Shown here in pieces: positions 34,509-47,300 of a stretch of 64,000 nt of DNA (position 1 is the stretch's first letter; each line of letters opens with the position of its first letter). Origin of the DNA: Neurospora intermedia (Eukaryota; Ascomycota; Sordariomycetes; Sordariales; Sordariaceae); contig BTPP01000007.1 in the NCBI GenBank assembly GCA_037102815.1, positions 620,001 through 684,000 on the forward strand. The letters run 5' to 3'. The notes under the pieces are model-generated. The model was given only the letters and a program-made list of their open reading frames with translations, was not told where the DNA came from and did not search any database. Position numbers and translations under genes: made by a program.

Positions 34509-36444
34509 CAGCTTCTTTCATGCTGCCCTCTCCGTCCTTTTTCTGGATGATGGATGGCTCCAAGCAGGAATAATGTCTTTGTTCTTTTTGTTGTTTTGTG
34601 TTTTCCTTTTTGATGGAAAGAGCGGAGGAGTTTTGAGGAGTTGGGACTTGGCTTGTAATGAAGACATGGTTACCTTGGACCTACCTATTTATATGTCGTC
34701 GCTGATGTTTGTCGCTCGGTGGTTTGTCGGAGAGTCGGAGAAGGTCGATCCTGCACCAAACTTCTGTAAGGCGCGGGAAAGGTGGGGACGGCTTCAGGCT
34801 TACGTAACGGGCGCAATAATTGTAGGACCTAGTGACGGTTAGTGGTGTATACCATATCACTCGAACATAGACGCGAGGGTACCTTGATGGGCATCACCTG
34901 AGTACCTCTATTTGATCCATAGAGTTGTTTACCAAATGAATTATCAATCAAGAAAGACCCGGAACGTCGACGCCGAAACGTTACCAAGAACCAAAACAGC
35001 CCGAGATGACGGGAAACCACCCGGGCCCCCAGGTCCACCAGTCCAGGTGCAGTACCTAGCACCTGCCCTAAAATGCCCTAGCGCTGCAGATTCGTGTGTC
35101 AATGGAGGCGCCGGCACGGTCCCAGTGTACAATTCCAACCACAGTCAAGCAGACGAAGTTGTTCGTGAAAATAAACCAAATAGTATCCAAGTAAAAGACA
35201 GCCCAAAACAGCGCGCGTCAGTTCGTTAGGAAACACTATTAGAAGACAGGTAGTAAGAAATACCTATATTTCCAATACACCTTGCTTAGAGGCCCTTGGA
35301 CGTATAGGGTTTCTTCCGTTTTAGTTGGCTTGAAAATCAAACTTGAAAATATTCCAAATACCTACGCTGCTGGGATGTAGAGTGAGGGTGTACCTAAGGT
35401 GTTAAATATACTATACTGACTAAAACGTATTCAGGTTTATTCTTTACGACTATTCGGTAGGGACATACGAGTATGGGGACATACTTGATCTCAACATTGC
35501 GGTAGGTAGAGGCGAGCGGGAGACTGATGTGTGTGCAGGTGGCTTGTCGGCGGTAGTAGTCCACATAGGTAGGTTGCTGACCTGAGCACCGGTATCGCTA
35601 TTTTCAAGAACAACCAACCTATACAGGCTGGCACATATAATATAGACGTATTCATACAGTATCTTGTCTTCATGACCTGGTGTCAAATCTGGAAACAGAC
35701 ATGCCTGTTGTACAAATACGGACTTCAGGATACTATATATCCAAGCAGCAAGCCATCTTTGGACAGTTTCCGTGTTAGGAGGCCTATATCTAGGAATCTA
35801 CACCCCTCCGTCCCCAGTTCAAGCAAGGGATATGATATGTATAGGCTACTTCAGTTGTATTCCCAGATACAACCTAAGTGTATCTATCCTTGAAGAGGAA
35901 AACTGAAGCATCAAAAGCGCCTAAGTACTCAGCACAAGGTGGCTGGCATCCGATCCGATGCTCCTCATGTAAATCTTTCTGTCGCTATAAGCCTTCCATG
36001 GGAGAGCAGCCCTCCTTAAAACGTCTTACATCACTCGCTTCGCTTGCCAAGTTGAGGGCTCGTGTTGCCGCACCCGAGGTCACGCGTCTGAAGCAATCCG
36101 GAGGCCTGGTACAGAGCTACTGTATACGAACAACATGATCACCATGCTTATGTAGGCGTAAGGCAGTGCTCATGATCCAGCACTTGTTCTAGATGTCCGG
36201 GTTCCCTCCACGACAGAACTTGCTGTGGACCGCACTAGGGTATACTCCTGGGTGTTTACCCCTGACGTGGGAAATGCTCCGAATGTTGGTTTGACGACCT
36301 GCGAGGCCGTCAGGTGAGATATACCTCCTCTTGGACGTCCTTTTGCGTCCTACCACCGTTGCTTGGGAGGTAAGAATCGATGGGATGATCAGTCTACGGC
36401 AAGATAGCCATGGACTTCTACCCACAAAAGAAGGAAGAATCCGT
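34509..36444. other. Convergent intergenic region
   Basis: 1.9 kb between convergent stops of the Clr5 and YVH1 genes. It is moderately AT-rich with scattered TAGGTA/TACCTA units. No gene is seen; the short frames carry no domain. Confidence 0.5.
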
Positions 36445-37889
36445 TCATAGGTTCTCCTTAGGCACACCCGCGCCCTCCCCAGCTACTCTTTGTCCAGGCA
36501 GACCACCAGGCGGCATCCTAATCCCCAACGCCGCCATCCTCGCCGCCACGGCAGCTGCCCCACCGCCGCCGCCGCCGCCGCCGCCGGGCCCCCTACCGGC
36601 ACCACCCGGATGCGGCGCCGACGTCGCCTCGTCCACTTTGCTCTTCTGCAGCGAGAACGCCGGCGCGATCCAGTCGCCACAGCTACATCTAAACCCTTGC
36701 CACGTGTACCTCCCCACGGACGCCAGACACTTTTGGTTCGGACACGTTAGTCTGCCCTCCAGCTCACCCTGCTCCAGCGTCGGGCGCATCCACGACAGGG
36801 CTTCGACAAAGTAATGTCCGCAGTCCCTTTCTTTGTTTCCTTTCCCCTGGTGCGGGACAATAAACGGCTTCGTCGCTAGTGTTCTTCGACACTTTTTGCA
36901 TCGTAAACTTAACGCCGCACCCCCTTCCGACTCTTTGTTGTTCTCAGAAGCAGCAAGCTTAGCAGCCTCCTCGTCCTCGAACCGGATCCAGTCCGGCACC
37001 CGGCCAATCCTCGTTGCGTCCTCCACCTCGCGCTTGTACACCCATCGCTGGTAGGCAGGGTGGTTCTCGACCGCGTCGTCTCCTGACTCGAGGGGACAGC
37101 CCATGGTCCACCATAGCTCTAGCTGCTCCATGAACCCGTCGTTGGGCTCGGCGATGGGTCGTGTCTGTCGTACCCAGTTGATGGCCTGCGTGACGGCGCG
37201 GCGCGCGGGCGTGGAGGGGTCGGACCGCCCGAAGCGGTGCGGGTGTTTCCAGAGGAGGTAGGCGACGATGGCGGAGACGGAGCGGGACTTGCCCATGGCG
37301 CAGTGGACTAGGACAGCGCCGGGTTTTGTTTGTTGTTGTTGTGATGTCGCGGTAGTAGTTGGTGGCACGGCGGTTATGGCCTCGGCGTCCTGCGCTGTCT
37401 CGTCGTCGCCATCGATCTTTGCGCTCGCCGCCATCGCGGGCGTAGTTGCTACCGGCGCATTATCCCCTCCGAATGCTATCGAAGCTGCTTCGTCACCGTA
37501 CAGCCCGCGCTCGATGAAGCGGACCATCTTGGGGAAATGAACCAGAATGTCGGCCTCCTCCACGTCGTCGATGTCGATGCTAAGATGTTGGACATTGCGA
37601 AACGCGGGGTCGGCGGGGAGGGTATAGTTGATGACGGATAGAATATGCGTGATCTTGTTTTCTTCGATTAAGCGGGCGCGGTTGACACCAAAGATGCTGT
37701 TCCCGAAAAACAACTGTGTCAGTTCATTTCCCTTCTCGCAAGTAAAACAAAGAAAAAAAAGCGAGGTAAGCTTTTTGCGACAGGAGGATGGGATGGATGG
37801 ACAGAGAGTCCGGACGGAGATTGTCGCGTGCGACTTACTTACCCTCCTACGAAGAGATCTTCGCGCCCGTTGATGCGATTGAGCGCCAT
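36445..37889 (-). CDS. yvh1: Dual-specificity phosphatase YVH1
   Basis: Two exons (37889-37843, 37696-36445) with a 146-bp intron encode 432 residues. The short first exon gives the family N-terminus MALNRINGREDLFVGG and joins to IFGVNRARLIEENKITHILS. The phosphatase signature VHCAMGKSRS places the catalytic Cys at 148, with the general-acid region in SIDIDDVEEAD. The C-terminal zinc-binding domain has CKKC, CGHYF, CPNQKC and CSCG. YVH1 acts in late 60S ribosome assembly, where the zinc domain releases Mrt4, and also affects growth and sporulation in fungi. Two features exceed the yeast protein: an Ala/Thr/Gln-rich insertion before the catalytic motif and a Gly-rich C-terminal tail. The reading frame upstream of exon 2 is open but is not used. 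Confidence 0.93.
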
Positions 37890-39233
37890 TACGACCGGTC
37901 TCTCGTGTCACTTTTGGAAATTCCGAAGGGCTTTGGGGTTCTGTTCGATTTGGCGATACCCAAGAATCCAGCACGTCAAGTTTGTGAAGCAATCGCAAGG
38001 CGAGTTTCTCGTCCAGCTTCTGTCGCGTAACAGTAAATTTCGAAATCGTTTGTTGCCCCTCATCGCTGCGGGATTCCCGAAATGGGTTGGTTACCGTGGA
38101 TACGAACCATGTACCGTTACAAAGAGAGCTACATAGAACGGCGTACCGTACAATGACCGTATTGAAATACGTGGTTCCTGCCTGGCGAAAGTATGTATTA
38201 TCCGTACATATCTTACAGCCACACGGTATTGTACCCTTGACTCGGCATGAACGGGCAAACACACTATGACCGTTTCATGCATCCAGTACCGTACGATTGT
38301 TTACCTATCGGCGAACCTTGGTCATTCAATCTCCATCCGATACAGGCGTTGCTTGCTCGGGCATGGGCAGTTGTACCCCCAGTACCATCATGCGGGTACC
38401 TTGGATTCTGTGTGCTGACACAAAATGTGACAAACAGAAACCCTGGGTGTCAGAGGACGACGGATAACAGAGGGGATGGCCCAGGGCAAAGGACAAACAG
38501 AAAGTGACCGACTGCCCTGCACGAATCAAGCAACCAACCAACCAACCCCCCAAATTTTCAAAATCCATCACAGACATTTTTTTGGTAGGGCTGTGGCAGT
38601 GGGGTAACCTGACGGCGCCCGCTTCCTTGTAGGGCTGAAAAGACATGCAAGTTGTCTCACATTCCGCCCACAACAAACAGACAATGTAGAGGTACCCAAC
38701 CGCCGCCTGAAAGGGCATCCATAGCAACATAGTCTTTCCAGACTGTACCATAGGTAGTCCATTGTTCCTCCAAATCACTCATGTTGACATGATCACATTT
38801 CGCTACTACAAGTCTTCCCTCTGACTGCTACTATTCAGCCGCTGGCCGCTGTCAACTCTCCCATAAAAGTACATCGATTGCTGCTCCTGACCATGATCAC
38901 ACCAGAGACGATGTGTCAACTTTTGCCTGCGCCTTCAGAGATATGTCCCGCACGCAACGCCGCAACCCTACAGCTGAAAACTTCACACCCAAACTCCGAT
39001 AAAAATCCTCAATCCCGTAAATGCTCCAATTAGATGACGTCCTTTCCCTCCACGGCCCCTTGTGCCGCATGATCTGAAAACTAATACCGCTCTGCATGGC
39101 GATATCTGACCTGACCAACATGTCACAGCCATAAATGATACCATCCATCACCCCCAACCGTTGCCCCTCCAAATAGCCAGACCCAGTTGCTTGTATCCAA
39201 AATCACAACATATTGCTTTCCCGCTTGGCCGCT
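37890..39233. other. Promoter region of YVH1
   Basis: 1.3 kb upstream of YVH1 and downstream of the C2H2 gene. It carries repeated GTACCGT/GTACCGTAC units (38111, 38143, 38286). No gene seen. Confidence 0.45.
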
Positions 39234-41393
39234 TCAACGAGGGACTGCTGGTCCTTCGTCCATCATGCAAGCGTTTTCGAGCATATTGGTCCATTTCCCA
39301 CTCGTACCGGCATGACTGTGTTTGAGGTGTTGCCGGAAGTGGTCTGCGCGGAAGAACTTCTTGCTGGCATTGCACTCGCGGAACTTGTGCACGTCCTGTA
39401 GATGCCGGATACGGTCCTCCCAATCTTGCTCACTAGCAAAGATGCCTGCAGCATTGCGTCCAGTCCGGGCAAATTCCTCACCACAATAACCACACGTATC
39501 AGCCTCGCCTGGCCTCGTGCTGCTGTCGTGGAATGCACGATCGTATGTCTGAAGCGCTGAGCATGACCAGCTATGACGACGGACGTGCAGCGAATTCTGA
39601 TGGCGTTCCGCCTCGTTCTTGTTCTTGAACCTGTTCCCGCAAAACGAGCATCCGTACTGTTTCTCTGCTTCGTGTAGCCTGGTGGAAAAAAGTGTCTGGG
39701 TTAGTAACGTGCCTCGCTGGACGGAAATGATGCAAAACCTACTTCAAGTCCTCTTCCGTGTCGAACTTCTTGGGCTTTTTCGGGCAGCATTCGCACATGT
39801 ATGGGCCCTTGAGCTTAGCCGCTACGATATTGCTAGCATTTTTCGGAATCTCGGCAAGTTTCCTGGAAATCCCAAGCGTCCTATTGGACTGCTCAACCGA
39901 TCTTTGCGTATAGTCACCCGAAATCCTAGGATGCGGCGACTGTGCCGCACCTGTCCGGCTGATCGACGATCTTGGTGAAGCGGTGAGGCTGATGGGTGTG
40001 GCATACGGGCTCCCATTACCCATCACGTCTGTCGGCGACACCCCGCCAGGAGATACACCGTTGGGAGACAAGCGGCCAAGCGAACTGTTACTTGCTATGC
40101 TGCTAGCAGTCAGATTGCCAATATAACTTCCGCTGCGACTAGCAGCCGACAAGCTAGAGACAGACCCTTGTGAAACGACAGTCAGCCTCGGGGTAGGCGA
40201 TCCCCTGTTCAGGCCTGACGTATCACTACATCTATCAATCGGCGTGGGCGAGGCGGGCCGCTTCTGACCGGATTGATAGTAGCTTCTTTCTCCGCCCATG
40301 TCTCTCCCCGCATGGTACAGCTGCGATGGCGAATAGTGTGATGATGAAGTCTTGTGTCCTCGCTGCCAAGACCCGCTCTCCAATTCTCTTTCGTTTTCCC
40401 GGTGCCTTTCCCTCCACGAATCTTCGATCTTCAGAGTCCGCATGCGTGTCGTCTCCTCCATTGGAAAGTCATTGTCCTCGTCGTCTTCGGTATTCAAAAA
40501 GCCGTCATCCAGCATCAACGTGCTCTTTGTCCTGCGCGCTCTCAGTGGCGGAGCACGGTTAAAGCCGCTGTTGTCAAACCCGTCAGTAGGGCGAAACCCG
40601 ACAATAGCTGGGCTTGGTTGACCTGTTTGAGAAAACGGGCTGGGAAGCGGAGATGCCGTAGTGGGCGACGAGGCAAACCCAGATGTAAACAGCCCTGGCT
40701 TTGACCGGTGTGGGAGGGAAAGCTGTGGCAGACTGGCGTGGCTTGGACGAGAGCTATGTGCGTCGTTCAAGGAGTTACTGAGTCCGCCGCTTTTGTTTAA
40801 CCTGTTCAACATGGTCTGGTCGATCGCTGCGGTACTGGGACGAAACCCTTTCATGGCGTGGAGGCCGAAGGAAGACGATAACTGCGATGATCTAGGAAGA
40901 GTCACAGACAAGTTAGTTTCGAGGCAATGGCAAACGACGATCATGGAAAAGCAAAGGAATCGCAGTACCTGACACTATCAAAACTCTGATAGCCCTCGTC
41001 ATGGGGGGTTTCGTGTTTGTTCGGAAGCGCTCGCCGTTCAAATTTGAATGATTCGCTCTCAAGGCTGTTGGGACCGTCATTGCGCATGAAGTCGGAGTCT
41101 CTGTAGTGCTGTACATTCGGATCGACGGGGCCATCGACAGGGGCAAGTCGTGGAGGAGGTAGCGGAGGAGGCGCATTGGTCCCGTTTCCTTCTGAGCCGT
41201 GGATCGCCATAGGGGTCGAAGCGGTCGAAGGTGAGAGATTATCGTTTAGTGGGATGCCAAAGGGACGACTCGCAAAGTGCTCCCGAAAGCCACCATCGCG
41301 GCTTGATATAGAAGGAAGGGGCCCATCGTCAAAATCCCTCGCGGCACTGGTATAACGGGGCTGCGTCTGCATTGGTACTGCCCGTGCTGCCAT
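39234..41393 (-). CDS. C2H2 zinc-finger protein, Ser/Pro-rich
   Basis: Three exons (41393-40969, 40891-39743, 39678-39234) with introns of 77 and 64 bp encode 672 residues. The start is the ATG at 41393, preceded in frame only by non-ATG codons. The first 490 residues are Ser/Pro/Arg-rich and disordered, with an acidic patch NTEDDEDNDF. Zinc-binding elements cluster from about 505: a degenerate YMCECCPKKPKKF unit, a canonical finger with CSFC and HQNSLH (spacing C2-12-H4), then CGYCGEEF with a later HLQDVH, and FRADHFRQHLKHSH. This arrangement occurs in a group of filamentous-fungal C2H2 proteins without known function. The C-terminus ends soon after NMLENACMMDEGPAVPR. Probably a nucleic-acid-binding regulator. 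Confidence 0.85.
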
Positions 41394-44300
41394 GGCAAAT
41401 GGCAGAGGATACGCGCAACTATGCACAGGGACTGCTAATGCCACAACCGGGAAGCTGAAGTACGAGGCGATGTAGCCGCGTCGTTGCCACCGTTAAATAC
41501 GAGCCAGCTCGAGCCAAGGCAAGGCAAGAGAATGCAAGGCAACTGCAGATGCGGCTGTAATGCGTTAAAACAAGCCGTATAAATCCAATGTGACGTTTCG
41601 CGAATCGAAGGTCTCAGCCCTGGACCAGACAGGCGCGCGGTACAATGACAAGTGCTGGCCAAGAAAGAGGCGTTGTTGGAATTGGATCGGTGTTGCCGAT
41701 GCAGCTGGTGTTGAACGGGATGCGTTAAGTATGTAGCGGGCGATTGGGATTCCCGACAAATACACTTCAGTTGGTGCGGTAGAATAATGCAAGAAGAAGC
41801 GGATCGCCTTCGGGTGTGGAAGACAGGATTGAGGATGATGACAAAACAGACCAGGAAAACCAACTCCACCTCGTCGAGACAGCCGGTGGGTGTAGCTAAC
41901 AGGGTGCTTGGTGATACATATATAGGTGGTTATAGTCCGGGTGGTGGGCGGACTGGCAGGCCCTGGGGACCGTCGTCGTCGGCTCCGTAATGCCAAGCAC
42001 GACAGGTACCTCGTTTGGGGTTGCGTGCTTGTGAATGGTGGACGCCCTGAGGTCCTGGACCTTGTATGAATATGTCGGTAGAGCGTGACTGTAGGGTTCC
42101 AGGTTGGCGGCGGCGGCCAAGATACCAGCAGACAGCAGCAACAGACTGCGCAAGGTACGGTCGGTACAGGCAGTTAGTTGACACTGCAGGTTTATTGCGC
42201 GCTTGACTTCAGTTATCCCGCACCTCAGGCGGCTGGAGACTGGACACAACCAAAGCGGTGCCGTGGTGGTGGTGGTCTGGCTGAGGCGATGGACGACTAA
42301 ACAAACTCTGGACTGCTGGAGCGGGAGGACGACTGGCGACGACGGGAGGATTCAATTGGGCTGGAGGGGGGGATTTAGGCCATAGAAAAAGATTTGGCGG
42401 AGACGAGTTTCCGGTGGAAGAGGCCCGAGGCCATAAAGAGGAAGGAAGTCGGATTACGGAGAGGCTGTGGATACCTCTGGGGACGGTTCCAGTCGCCGTT
42501 GCTGGCAGCTGCTTCTGGTTGGTCAGTTGTCCTTGCCCCTGGGACCGTTCCAGCTGGCCTGCCAGGGGAGCGAAGGGTCGATACAGCGTGTATTACGGGG
42601 TATTATCCGGAATGCATTAGCGTAAGGCAGGTATTCACGTGTATTGCCTTTTGACAGAGTTGGTAGCGGAATCGGCAAGTTTTAAGTGTGGATTCTGGGG
42701 ACATGGTACTTGGTGTAGAGCCAAAAGTACAATGACCTGTTCGTTTACTAGTTGTCTGACGATATGGCCGCGTTACCCGACTGCTTGGGACGGTGAAGCA
42801 ATTGCCAAGTTGTACATACATCTGTACAATAACGATCAAATAGGTAGGTATGTCAAGGACTCAATTCAAGGTCAGGATTCCTTTGTCGTGCGCGAGGCCC
42901 AGACAGTCAAGCATGGACATGATACCTTGGCCAGAATCAGAGGCCGAAACGAGGGGAAAGGAAGGGGGTCAACGGTAGGTAGGAGGGGACTACCTACTAG
43001 GTATGTCTCTGAACCTTGAATCATCCTCACCATTCAACTTATCCATCCCCCGCACGCGATGGAAGAGAGATGCAGACTGATAAGTGCAGAGGCGTATCTG
43101 CGCAGGCACCCTTGACGCGGGCATTCCCACGCTTTGGTTTCTGCCGCAAACTGAAGTCCAAACCCCGGTTGGCTCTGTCTGCAGCTTTCAGCCCTGGACA
43201 GGAGTGTCCAACGTAACATTACAGGGTTTCCATCTGTTAGCGCTTTCCCAGCGTAACATCCAAGCACTCCCTTTTCCGCGCCATTTTCCTTCGGTTCGCT
43301 GGTCGCACCTGCTCCACTTTTGCACTCGCTACGGCATTAGTTCCACAGGAAAAATGGATCCCGCACGCCCTAAGAGGCTCGCACAGTGATACTCACCCCC
43401 GCCAAGTGTACGGAATACACATTTTACGTGCAAAGTACCGCTTGCCCTACCAGGTGCTTCTCTTTACCCCCTGATACGTTTACCGTTAGCCGTACGATTC
43501 TGTAAAGTGGGAGCCATTCATTCTGTTATCTGATCTGGTAAGCGAACAGAAACCTGGGCGAACGGAAAAGTTTCCGGTCCCTTTTTCATGTCCATCTTTT
43601 CTTGCACTAGTGTACAGCCTCAGCGATCGGCGGTCTGAAGAGAAAAGATGGAATGATTGTTGCTGTTAGGGCTGTCGTTGATCCAATCATATTTGTCTTG
43701 TTGATTCAGCGTTGTCGCTTGGCCGAGAGTTGGCAGTACTACGGTTGTGGTTTGATTTCCTTCCACTTGGACGGTATATGCGTACTGTACGTGTAAGGGA
43801 ATGCTTTTTTACTCCTGTGGTAACGTAAACCGGGCGGCCTATCTCGATGGCAGCCTCAACCGTTTTGTCCACGGAGTTCTCCGCTGCTGTCTCTTAATAT
43901 CTGCTGATTAATGTCCATTACTCTTACCCTCTGCAACTTGCAACTGGAGTATGGCCGACGAACAGCTTTCCTAATTGAATTTTTTAACCCCCAGATCTTG
44001 GTCAAGATGGCTTCTGCCACCGCCATCGACTCCAGCCTCGCCGGTCGAAAGCCAAGCATCGAGTCCACAACCCACATTCTGTGTCTCATGGTCTACAGTC
44101 ACATGAGGATGAGACTAAAGCTGATCGACACACAAGCGCCGGAGAAATGAAACGCCAACAGCGCAATTCAGTCGCTCGCTGGATGCCAAAGGACAAAGGG
44201 TTTCACAGCTGTCTGGTCCTCGTTCGGTTCACCGACATAGCCGGCCGATCTTGAGGAGGGTCGGCACTGGCAGGGCTGGCCTTGGCAGACTGAAATTGGG

Positions 44301-47300
44301 CACCTTACATAAAAGGCTCCCGCGCCTCCGCAATGAGCCGTGGACGCGTGATGGCTTCCCGTTTACATATTTGCGGAAGCAACGGCCTATCTGCCTGTGT
44401 GGATGACATGCTGACCAACGCTTCATTGTACCGTCCTTCTCCGTGTCCGTATGTAACCGGTGGCCCGACTCGACCAGCTCTCGGGCGTAAAGCGGATCAC
44501 TCGGGATCGTCGGTTTGACCCGCCAACGCGCACTTATGGCGTGTCCTTATTCCCGGTGTTTACACACTAAACACGATGGTATCATTGAAATCAAGATTTA
44601 TCACTACACGGTAAAGGTATGTAGATCGGCACTGGAGGCGCTTTGCATGAAGAATCCCGACATGGTCAAAGGTGGAAATGACGGGAGTCAAGTTTGATAC
44701 CACAACGTCCAGCCTTACCGGGCTGGCTGCCTGTTTGGCTTAGGTTGCCGTTGGACCCCTTTTTAGGCGTTTTGGGGCGCAGCCTTTCCCGTCAACCCGT
44801 CAACGTCACGGGCGAGATTATGCCCCTGTAGGGCAGATGATGACGGTCGGCCAGTTGCAGGTTTTGCAGGGCTTGTGTTGCAATGCGGTTCCTAAACAAG
44901 AAAAGAAAAAGGAAAGAAAGAAAAAAAAGAAAATCTTTCCAAGACTTCGGAGGGTTCGCCAACCAAGGAAATTGCATAAATGCCGATGGCTTCCCCCACC
45001 ACCAGCCGATCTTATAACCGTACATTTACAATCATTTTGGTCCGCCCTACCTAACCACCAGGAACACTCTGACGTGGGATGGGAGGCCTCTTCTGATTCA
45101 AAACTTTTCCTTTACGTTGACGAACGTTGACTGTGTGTGCGTCCTCAAGGCATGATGCCACAATACCTGTCTAACAAGTTTTCTCCTGAGCCTAGTTCTT
45201 GTGTGATTAATCCATGACGCTTTCTGTACTCGGATCCCAGCTATAGATTACATATGCTGACTTTCGAGTCTCAGCCCTATAAGGTGTGCCATCCAGCTCA
45301 ACCTCGGCCGTTGGTGCTGCTGCTGGCCACGGCATACACTAGGTAGATGAAGACTTACAGCTTACATTGGAAGCCTGGATGTCCAACAACTTTGCTCCGT
45401 GGTCCAATTTCCATACTTATTCCCGAGAGCCTGACTAGGCGTAATGCGGGCCCTGTCAGGCCTGGGCACACATGGACACTGAAGCGAAGGCTATCTCCGA
45501 GGAACGCGGGGTTCGCCGTTGGAAAATCCGTTCCTCGACTTTTTCCAGCGGCTGTGGTACCACACAAAGTTCCATTCGCATGTGTCCAACCAGGAACACT
45601 TCACACCCTCCACCTATGAGGTGGTTAATGTCATGCAACAAACAAGTCACCATGGGCATGCTACGTTTTAAAAGCTGTTATTGTTGCATACCTTGGATTC
45701 GAAAGACTCAATGCAACCACAAGGTGAAGAAAGCATGGAAGTGATCAAGATGTCTGTCTGGTAACGTCCAAAAGTCCGCGATGAGCACAAAACAACGTAC
45801 TTCGAAGTTGCCGGAGGCGGCAGCAAAGTCCTCTGCAGAGACACTGATGGATGAGACCTCCAAGGTGTCACCTCCAGCGCATGATGTTACATGTTGGCAG
45901 ACGTCCTTGCTACTAAAGCTGAGATGTTTTTTTCTGTTTTTTTCCGACCTATCTCTTTGTTTCTACTTTCGCTCATCACTATAACTTGTCATCATTCATT
46001 GTGGATAGGGCGTATGGCGCCGTTGAATCTCCTTTTCAAAAACTGGATCTATCATGCGGTCTAGTACATAGATCGGGGAAAGGACCTGCATGTCGAAGCG
46101 CCACTATAACAGACTTAGCGAGACCACTTAAGACGACTGGGTAGCAAGTTCCAACGTGCGGGTGACTCGCAGCGGATGGCGGCGGTATTCTATCCATCGC
46201 CAGGGACTTTACATGCCTTTTTTTTTTTTCCAACGTTGATGCAGTTCTGGCCAACCTCGACACTCACGACACGACCAATCGTTAACATCGGCCAGAATGC
46301 AGTGCCAACTTGCTTTGTGGTATGTGCCATGCACGCAATCTCGACATCGGACCTTATAACCCCGACCATCATCAGCCTCTGGAGCATTGTGTCCCTTACT
46401 ATAAAGGTCTTTATGTATGTTGTCGCCGCTGTGTCAAATCATTCCAGCTCAACAAGCGCGCTCCAGGTATCACCGCTAACCTGCCGAGCCAATGATGCTA
46501 GTTAACCGCTGTTAATTACCACCTCGCCATGTACGCGCTGCTTTGATTTCCGTCTGACACAAATGAAACACCCCGAGCGGTTGCCATCAAGCAAGCGGTG
46601 GCAGTTGAATGCCGTGTCACCTTCCTATATAGAGGTGGTCATGCGAGATGTCGGATGGAATAGTGTTTAGTCGGTAAAGCGTCGAAGTGGAAGCATTCAT
46701 TGCCTTGTTGTCACCCCTCGCTGGGATCATACCCCGAAGTTCTCACTCAGGTACCGGCTCTTGCGGTATGTGGCGCATGAAATGCCGAACTACAGTGTGT
46801 GAGGCCAACCAATCAATATGGAGGTAGTGTATAACATTTGTTACCATCTTTTTTACAACCTTCCTCACGGCGCCTAGCAGCTTGAAGAAATTAAACACGC
46901 CCTTCCTCTTATTACATACATAGATCTCCATCACTCCCTACAGTCACGCGAGAGTGAGAGAGGGGGTCTGCGATTCCATGGAAAGGAACAGTCGAGCGAT
47001 CCAGGTCCTTCCCTTTCTCCACGATATGATATGCCGCCATCTCCAAGGCGCATTGCAATCCGGGATGTTCCTGGTTCAAGTCAGCGACCTTGGTGTTGAG
47101 TTCGTCAGCGCTGTTGCGCTAGCAGTGTGGGGTGGGAAATATGGTCTGCGCAAAAACAGAATAGCTAGGTACCCTTCGGCTAGAACAGGGCAATGCTAGC
47201 ATAAGCTTGATGAAGCTATTGATAATATATTACAGATTCTTGCCTAGCGTGGATCGTCAAGGTTATACACTAGCAATAAGGTTCCAGGTGACTTCGGACG

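Noticed and set aside
36410-36814. 134-codon Pro/Ala-rich frame on the plus strand
   Set aside because: It is antisense to the Gly/Ala-rich tail and zinc domain of YVH1, whose family match is clear.
46176-46505. 109-codon hydrophobic frame in the gene desert
   Set aside because: Composition fits chance translation of C/T-rich DNA, with no homologous feature or conserved start context.
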